35,791 bases of DNA from Dimargaris cristalligena (Eukaryota; Kickxellomycota; Dimargaritomycetes; Dimargaritales; Dimargaritaceae). Of the stretch, positions 30,601 through 35,791 are shown piece after piece (the stretch's first letter is position 1; every line of letters begins with the position of its first letter). Below the pieces are notes generated by a model. That model worked only from the letters and a program-made list of their open reading frames with translations. It had not been told where the DNA came from and searched no databases. The stretch spans positions 1 through 35,791 of the forward strand of contig JANBQC010000271.1 in the NCBI GenBank assembly GCA_027576995.1. Reading direction: 5' to 3'. The position numbers and the translations under genes are program-made.

Positions 30601-31381
30601 AAATTACATAGGTCTTATTGGGGAGGAGCTGATCGCGTGGCACTTCCTTAATTCCGAAAATCACGTCAGCGGGCCCGAGGTCTTCTTGTACGGTAGCACC
30701 TGCCTAGTTTGTTGTAGTGGAAAATCAGGGATGCGAGAAGAGGAAGGGCCGGTTAGTAAAACCTGACTTTCGGTTAGGGTAGCATATAGTAGGTATTATT
30801 CCCTGAATAAACTCGAGGTAAAATAGCGGTCACATGGGTGGGTACGTGACTGCTTTTCCAACCCACCATCGCAATACAATACAAGGCCAATTTTAGTATC
30901 AATGACTTAAGGGTACGGGTGGACCGCACATATCTAGCTGAACTCAACTAACCCCTTTTCCTTTGCTTACCTTTTCGAATAGCGCGTCGGGGTAAATGCG
31001 ATTGTTCGAGGGCTGTACAATGACCTTGACTCCTGTCTCGGCAATCAGCTTCTCAATGTCATCGGGGATGAGCGCTACCCGGCGTTCCCACAGGTTCTTA
31101 TCCTCCCGACGAATACCGATAACGTTGAGCCGGGGGGTAGTGGCGGCCTTGGGGGCTTTAGGCCGGTAACCGGAGGTAGTGAAGGAACGTTGGGTGGCCG
31201 AAATGGGCCGGAGAACACAGTGGAGCAAGTGGCCATCGGCCGAGGCAGTTTGCAGTGGCGTGAGGAGGAGACGGTGGGGGGGTACTGAAGAAGCCGAAGG
31301 CCGGGTCTGGGTCAGGGGGATGGCGGCTCGGCGGGCGAAACGGGAGGGCAGTCCCGAGCCACAGCGGAGATGGGTCAGCAT
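27666..31381 (-). CDS. AASS: Bifunctional lysine-ketoglutarate reductase/saccharopine dehydrogenase (alpha-aminoadipic semialdehyde synthase), 1070 aa
   Basis: Interconverts lysine plus 2-oxoglutarate with saccharopine, and saccharopine with aminoadipate semialdehyde plus glutamate. Exons: 31381-30971 (137 codons), 30703-30017 (229) and 29780-27666 (704 plus stop), with introns of 267 and 236 nt (GTAAGC, GTAGGT donors; CTAG acceptors) and all junctions in phase. Residues 1-80 are Arg/Ser-rich without acids (RFARRAA, QRSFTTSGY), like a mitochondrial presequence. The LKR part spans about 85-512: RREDKNLWERR, catalytic-type K156 (GIKEVP) and H174 (FSHTHK) matching yeast Lys1 K77 and H96, and SGGGHVAKGA as the nucleotide fold. 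The SDH part spans about 546-1065: LLGSGMVAKP (550-559), GLDPGIDHL (672-680), FRGTLRYQGY. It exceeds the human enzyme (926 aa) because of the leader and three Gly/Asn/Thr-rich insertions at about 822-935. Model fungi have these activities on separate LYS1 and LYS9 proteins. Confidence 0.95.
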
Positions 31382-32222
31382 CGCGGGTGGAGGGGGCAAT
31401 GGTATACCAATAGAAAGAGGGTGCAGGGTTGTTTCCAAGGGACAATTCAGTGGGTGAAGAAGTACAAGGGGTTATGTGGGGTAAGAAAAGTATAGGGTTT
31501 AAGGTAAAGTTGTTCAGGGTGAACTTCAGGATAAGAGTACTGAGAAAAGGGAGGGGGGCGGAGGGTTCGTATAGTGGGCAATTAAAGGAGAGAGAGGCCG
31601 CCCCCAAGAAGTGGTCATCGCGGCTATCATCATCACTCTATGGAGACTGGTGGTATGGATATGGGCAGTCCCTTCCGCTACTTCCCTGTACAGTCAAGGC
31701 AGCATACTCGAATGGTGCGAGTGAGTAGCGTGTGTATGCGAGGGTGTGTATTGTGACTTCCCCAATTCTCGCCCTCGCAGAGAGGGGTTGCTGTTGGGCC
31801 AAGGGCACGAGGTACACGAAGGGACGGAGAGGATCGACAGTGACCACCACAGTCATGACGAAACATTCCCTTCCCCCATCGGAACTATATGGTTCGCCTC
31901 ACAGGTCCATCATCTACAATCACATTCTCTATTATTCATTAATAAACCTGTCTCCGTCGACGCGCACTAAAAGAGGGGTCACTTTATTAACAAGAAGTAT
32001 ATAATCGTCACTATTAACAAGGTATGGAACGGTATAGGGAAATTAAGTGGGACATGTTTTAATCAATCAAAAGCAGTCAAGATGGAAACAGCAATAGCAA
32101 CTTCAACCAAACATAAGATATAATAAAACAAATGTAATGGAAAACCCCATGAATTGGCCGGAGTTTGAAATCATCCGTTATATTAATGCCGGAAATACAC
32201 GATTTGAGCCAGCGAGTGGTGG
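31382..32222. other. Intergenic region between the PHD gene and AASS
   Basis: Contains the AASS promoter and the 3' flank of the PHD-protein gene, both read on the minus strand. TTTATT at 31983-31988 reads AATAAA on the minus strand, 235 nt past the PHD-gene stop. The AASS side is pyrimidine-rich on the sense strand. Short open frames here are unsupported. Confidence 0.5.
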
Positions 32223-34891
32223 TTATTCAGTGTTGACTGGGGGTAAATTCGTTTGCAATTGGCCATGCGGATCTAAAGGGGAAGAAATTGCAGCCGCCTG
32301 ACCGCACTGGGGACATATAAACTCGGATGTTTTCCATTCCCGTTTAGCCCGACCGGCCCGCCGATCAGCTGCATCGATACAGTGGATGTGGTGCCAAATA
32401 TTACACTTTTCGCAGGCCACCATAGGTCGTCCGTCATTCTAGAAATCCATTAAACCCGAGTTGAAGATATAGGCGGCAGCAGCCCGCCCCCCAGAACAGG
32501 GAATACAAATAGAGCGAGTATGATTAGAGGTGGCCGTCATTGAATATAAAGGCGTATGTAATTATGGCAGCTGTATTCAGTGCCCAGTCACGTGAAACTA
32601 TTCCCATGTATAGGTAACCGAGTCGTACACATAGTTGGTTTACTTACCAAATTTGGCCCCGAAACCCCACAAATACAATGGAAAACCCAGTCGTCTTCTT
32701 CTTCTTCATCTTGTATGATCTCAGAAGCACTCCGACCGGCCGATTTGGGTTTACGGCCTGGTTTGCGTCCACGTTTATCAATCCGCGATGGTGATGGCGA
32801 CGGTGATGGTGTAGCAGTAGTACCTCCGGTAGCCGTTAGCGGTGCATGCCGTTGGTTATGTAATTGGCCATTCAGCGGCTGGCGGGTGCCGTTGAGTAGG
32901 GCCGTTGTTGAGGGCTCAATTGTGGGAGCGCTCTTCGACTGGCCTCCATTCTCAATAGAACCGGTGGTAAGCGTCGAGGCGGGCGCATGGGTTCGTGGAC
33001 TGGTGGGGTTAAGCAGGCGGTTCTGTCGTTCTAGGAAACGTTGTTCACGAGAGCATTTTTGCTAGTGAAAGTCCGGCCCATTGAACGATGATGTTAACAA
33101 TAACAATGATATGGGTTAGATCCCATGGGGAAATATAAGACCAAAAGCCGGAGCACGGCAGAATAGATATTGGAATTGATTCAATCAATAGCTGGATGCG
33201 AAACATGAAGCTTACCATATCTGCATGAGATGGCCGATTTATTTCGGGGGAAGGTTGTCTAGGTGGCAGTGCGTCGGGTTCCGGATGGTTCTTTTCCCGC
33301 TCGTCCATCTGCCTGAACTGTTTGATCTGGATTCGTGAGGATCGTTTACGTTGTCGCAGAGCGTCTTCCGTAGCTTTTCTCTTTTCTTTAGCCTGAAAAG
33401 AGCGAAAAGAGAGAGGGTCCAAGGCGCGTATAGTTTATAATACATAACATCCTTAGAAAATACATTAATCTTAGCTTGTATCGAATCATATTGATAAGTC
33501 ATTCGAAATCATTTCAAGTAAGGTTTGCCGCTTGGTTTACGGTATATTTCAAAAGTAGGCGTTACATGAATACACAAACCTACCTTGAGTTCTCCCACAA
33601 TTTGCGGCATGATGTCATCGTGAAGCCGCTGCAGCAAAAAGCGCTCATCCGCCGAACGCGGCTTTTTTATGAGTGCGCCCCCCGTCTCCCAGTCCTCGAG
33701 TGAACATAGCATCTAGTATAAAGAGTACATATATAGGTTGTATAAAATTAGGGATCGATATCCCCAGAAACCAACAATTAGTAGATATATATACATAGGT
33801 AACCCGCCCGTCATTCGCATATCCCCAAACCAGTCTCTCGGATTCGAGCTAATGTTAGTTTCTATTTCCGTTTTCCACGATTCACAATTGCATCCTAGAT
33901 ATAACGATATCGCGCTACCTACCATTTCCCATCTTCCGTTTACCAGGTTGTCCTGGGCCACCCAATTCTTGCTGTCAATCGCCGATTCGCCTACGGTATT
34001 TTCCCTTTGGATCCCGGCGGATTCGGTCACCCGACGAGCGCGTTGCGGCTTCCTTCTACTTGCTTTGGATTTGGAAGACGGAGTGATCGCTGCTGAGACT
34101 ACTGGGGGTTGGTGTTCCCGGTAGAGCCGGTTATCGTCGAATAACCAATACGTCCGCCCTTGACTGTCAAACCCAAGGGGCAGAACCCGCCAGTGTAGGC
34201 AATCCTCCTCTTGATCATGCTTCATTTTACGCCTTAAGCGTTCCGGATCTTCCATGAGCCACTGGCTAAGATGGTAGAAAGTGAAGACGCGTTCCGGGAT
34301 GGTCAGTGCGTGGAAGGTGTGAAAGCGCTCAGCATTGAACCCAAGGGGTAATAACCCGGAAACGGGGGGCGGATTCGGGAGGAGACTGTTCCGCTCAATT
34401 GCATCGGTGGACCCGGTCAGGTCTTGGTCACCTTCAGTCGACGTGTGCATGTTGTTACTGCTGTTGCTGTTGGAGGCATTGGTGCCCGCCTGCTGAACGT
34501 CCGCCGAAGGCTCTGCTTCCCCGGCATTGGGGCCCGGCGTAGAAGAGGTGACCGGTGGTCGCCGGTCCCCCACGAAGCCGGGTTTATACAAATGCCACGG
34601 GGACATGCCCCGCTTTATGTACTGGCGGGCCAAATAATGGGGCCAGGTCAGGTCGTTAATCATCCGATTCAGGGTGAGCACCCGTAGCATTTTGATCAGC
34701 AGATCGCGTAAATAAGGCCGGTCGGCATCGGACGAAGCCACCAGGTCGGTCTCGAATCGTTCCGTGTCGAAATCGGGTTGGTCGAAGGCTTCATGGAAGA
34801 TGTGTAAAAACTGGGACGCGGCCGCGAAAGCGCGGAGCTGGCGAAGTTCAGTGAGAGGGGTGGCATGGGGAGGATAGGAACGGGGGGCCAT
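32223..34891 (-). CDS. RSF1/CECR2-like DDT-WHIM-PHD chromatin protein, 634 aa
   Basis: Five exons, all in phase: 34891-33923 (323 codons), 33712-33584 (43), 33392-33216 (59), 33061-32648 (138) and 32438-32223 (71 plus stop). Introns are 210, 191, 154 and 209 nt with GTAGGT or GTAAG donors. The ATG at 34891 was chosen over the upstream TTG. Residues about 14-100 form a DDT-type helical domain (FLHIFHEAFDQPDF, then LLIKMLRVL), and about 195-265 a WHIM segment (LTIPERVFTFYHLSQWL, LPLGFDSQGRTYWLFDDNRLY) that contacts ISWI-type remodellers in the family. A basic helical region and an AT-hook-like RGRKPGRKPK precede a C-terminal PHD finger with ligands C554, C556, C572, C575, H580, C583, C605 and C608. 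The finger is split by the last intron. DDT-WHIM-PHD order matches RSF1, and the first part also resembles CECR2; there is no bromodomain. The likely role is as an ISWI partner reading histone H3 tails in the nucleus. Confidence 0.82.
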
Positions 34892-35537
34892 GGGGTGGGT
34901 CAAGCCGGCTGCAGCTAAGGATAAAAACTATACAAGCAATAACTTAAATAATTATGTAAACAAATTATACCTACACAAAAGGAAGCACTAGGGGATAAAT
35001 AGCGTTAATATTTGCCTAACGAAATATAGACAACGGGGTTGAGCTCATTCGTGCAATTTACAAAAACTGAGGGAAACGGTAGACCCTATAGGTTTATTTA
35101 GGTAGGGGGAGGGCATAGTGTACGGGTTTGGTTGGAGCATGATCAAGGGGTAGTAGCATCCTGGTCAGTGTGAACTGATTACTATGGTTGCACCTGGCTT
35201 CCAAACGAGCCAGAAGGGTCTACCTTATACTGTCCATAATACATGTTGGAACAATGTGGTAAAGCTCCTCAAATTGTCTCCATGCCCAATTCCCGCCAAC
35301 CCTTGGTACCTTAGTGGAATACCGCGTGTTGTGTAAGTTCAGGGGTCGAGCTACAATCCGGAAAACTTTACCCTTCCGTTCAATATTCGTCAAAATTCGA
35401 CCATAGCAACCCATCCCCCATTGCCAGAAACAAAAATCGGCTCTTGGTTGGAGTTCATTAATTTGGAAGGTAAAATACCGCTTTTATATATTTAGGCTTC
35501 ACCAATTCAGAGAGGCTTTGCTTCTACATATTTTAGC

Positions 35538-35561
35538 CCGTCATTCAAATAAGAATGACGG
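35538..35561. repeat. Perfect 9-bp inverted repeat beside the tRNA gene
   Basis: CCGTCATTC (35538-35546) and GAATGACGG (35553-35561) are separated by AAATAA. It lies just past the Pol III terminator of tRNA-Thr, so it is probably not part of the mature tRNA. Its role is unknown. Confidence 0.7.
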
Positions 35562-35562
35562 C

Positions 35563-35566
35563 AAAA
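35563..35566 (-). terminator. Pol III terminator TTTT for tRNA-Thr
   Basis: Four T on the minus strand, starting 5 nt after the tRNA 3' end, the usual place and form of an RNA polymerase III stop. Confidence 0.7.
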
Positions 35567-35571
35567 GGATT

Positions 35572-35642
35572 GCCCACTGGCGGAATCGAACCGCCGATCT
35601 TCTGTTTACGAGACAGACGCCTTACCACTGAGCCAAGCGGGC
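35572..35642 (-). tRNA. tRNA-Thr (anticodon CGU)
   Basis: 71-nt tRNA gene on the minus strand without intron. The acceptor stem GCCCGCT pairs with AGTGGGC (one G-T pair), the D arm carries AGTGGTAA, and the anticodon stem TCTGT/ACAGA holds loop CTCGTAA with anticodon CGT, reading threonine ACG codons. The T stem GGCGG/CCGCC encloses TTCGATT. Internal promoter boxes A (TGGCTCAGTGG) and B (GGTTCGATTCC) are intact. CCA is not encoded, as expected for a eukaryotic nuclear tRNA. The D stem has one weak pair. Confidence 0.95.
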
Positions 35643-35791
35643 CCCTCCTATTTGTTGTGGTAGGACCTGAGACCACTTAGTTAACCATAGTATTCCTTTT
35701 CTATTTTTATATCTTTTTATCAACGAAGTCCTGATTTATTATTTTATAGCCTTGCAATATCATAGCAAGTGAGAAATACATCAAATATCAT

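Larger units (their letters stand above)
34892..35571. other. Intergenic region upstream of the PHD-protein gene
   Basis: Promoter region of the minus-strand PHD-protein gene. A 64-codon minus frame with ATG (35220-35414) has no family match or splice support and is not called. A perfect hairpin lies at 35538-35561 next to the tRNA gene. Confidence 0.45.

Noticed and set aside
32580..33065. 161-codon plus-strand frame
   Set aside because: It is antisense to exon 4 of the PHD gene; the serine run is the complement of the acidic DEEEED stretch before the finger.
35220..35414. 64-codon minus-strand frame with ATG near the tRNA
   Set aside because: No signal peptide, domain or splice context. 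It could be a remnant, but nothing in the sequence proves this.

Overview
The window looks like nuclear DNA of a fungus, most likely an early-diverging filamentous one. Supporting this are spliceosomal introns with GTAAGT/GTAGGT-type donors, a vacuolar polyphosphate synthase (VTC4) whose core reads much like the yeast protein, a VTC1-type DUF202 subunit, secreted proteins with fungal-style signal peptides, and a nuclear tRNA-Thr gene with Pol III signals. A placement near Zoopagomycota/Kickxellomycotina is only a guess. The start codons used here were re-chosen as ATG; several long open frames begin with non-ATG codons because they are internal exons.

The left third (1 to about 12.1 kb) is visibly AT-rich, gene-poor and repeat-rich. 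It holds one small secreted-protein gene (1103-1390, minus) and four copies of a roughly 400-bp LTR-like repeat (R1). It also holds two copies of a 76-bp repeat ending in a hairpin (R2) and a diverged direct duplication of about 2.2 kb (about 4945-7101 and 7944-10467). The second duplicate carries a 622-bp solo LTR with perfect 8-bp terminal inverted repeats, and the first duplicate preserves the empty site. Inside the duplicated segment a 52-codon frame with an upstream TATA box is kept in both copies, and its core differences are all synonymous. A neighbouring exon-like frame is intact in copy 1 and broken in copy 2.

From 12.1 kb to the right end the genes are GC-rich and larger. In order they are: a proline-rich protein with an 11-cysteine tail ending in a CaaX-like motif (12158-13746, minus, 2 exons); a cysteine-free putative secreted protein of 432 aa (17799-19097, plus); VTC4 (19735-22938, minus, 2 exons, 779 aa); VTC1-like (26239-26826, plus); a fused lysine-ketoglutarate reductase/saccharopine dehydrogenase with a mitochondrial-type leader (27666-31381, minus, 3 exons, 1070 aa); an RSF1/CECR2-like DDT-WHIM-AT-hook-PHD chromatin protein (32223-34891, minus, 5 exons, 634 aa); and tRNA-Thr(CGU) (35572-35642, minus).

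Two themes stand out. VTC4 and VTC1, subunits of one polyphosphate-synthesising membrane complex, sit head-to-head across a 3.3-kb intergenic region. Next to them is a bifunctional lysine enzyme of the animal/plant type, whereas the well-known fungi carry separate LYS1 and LYS9. Vacuolar polyphosphate is the counter-ion for stored lysine and arginine in fungi, so a functional link is conceivable but is inference only.
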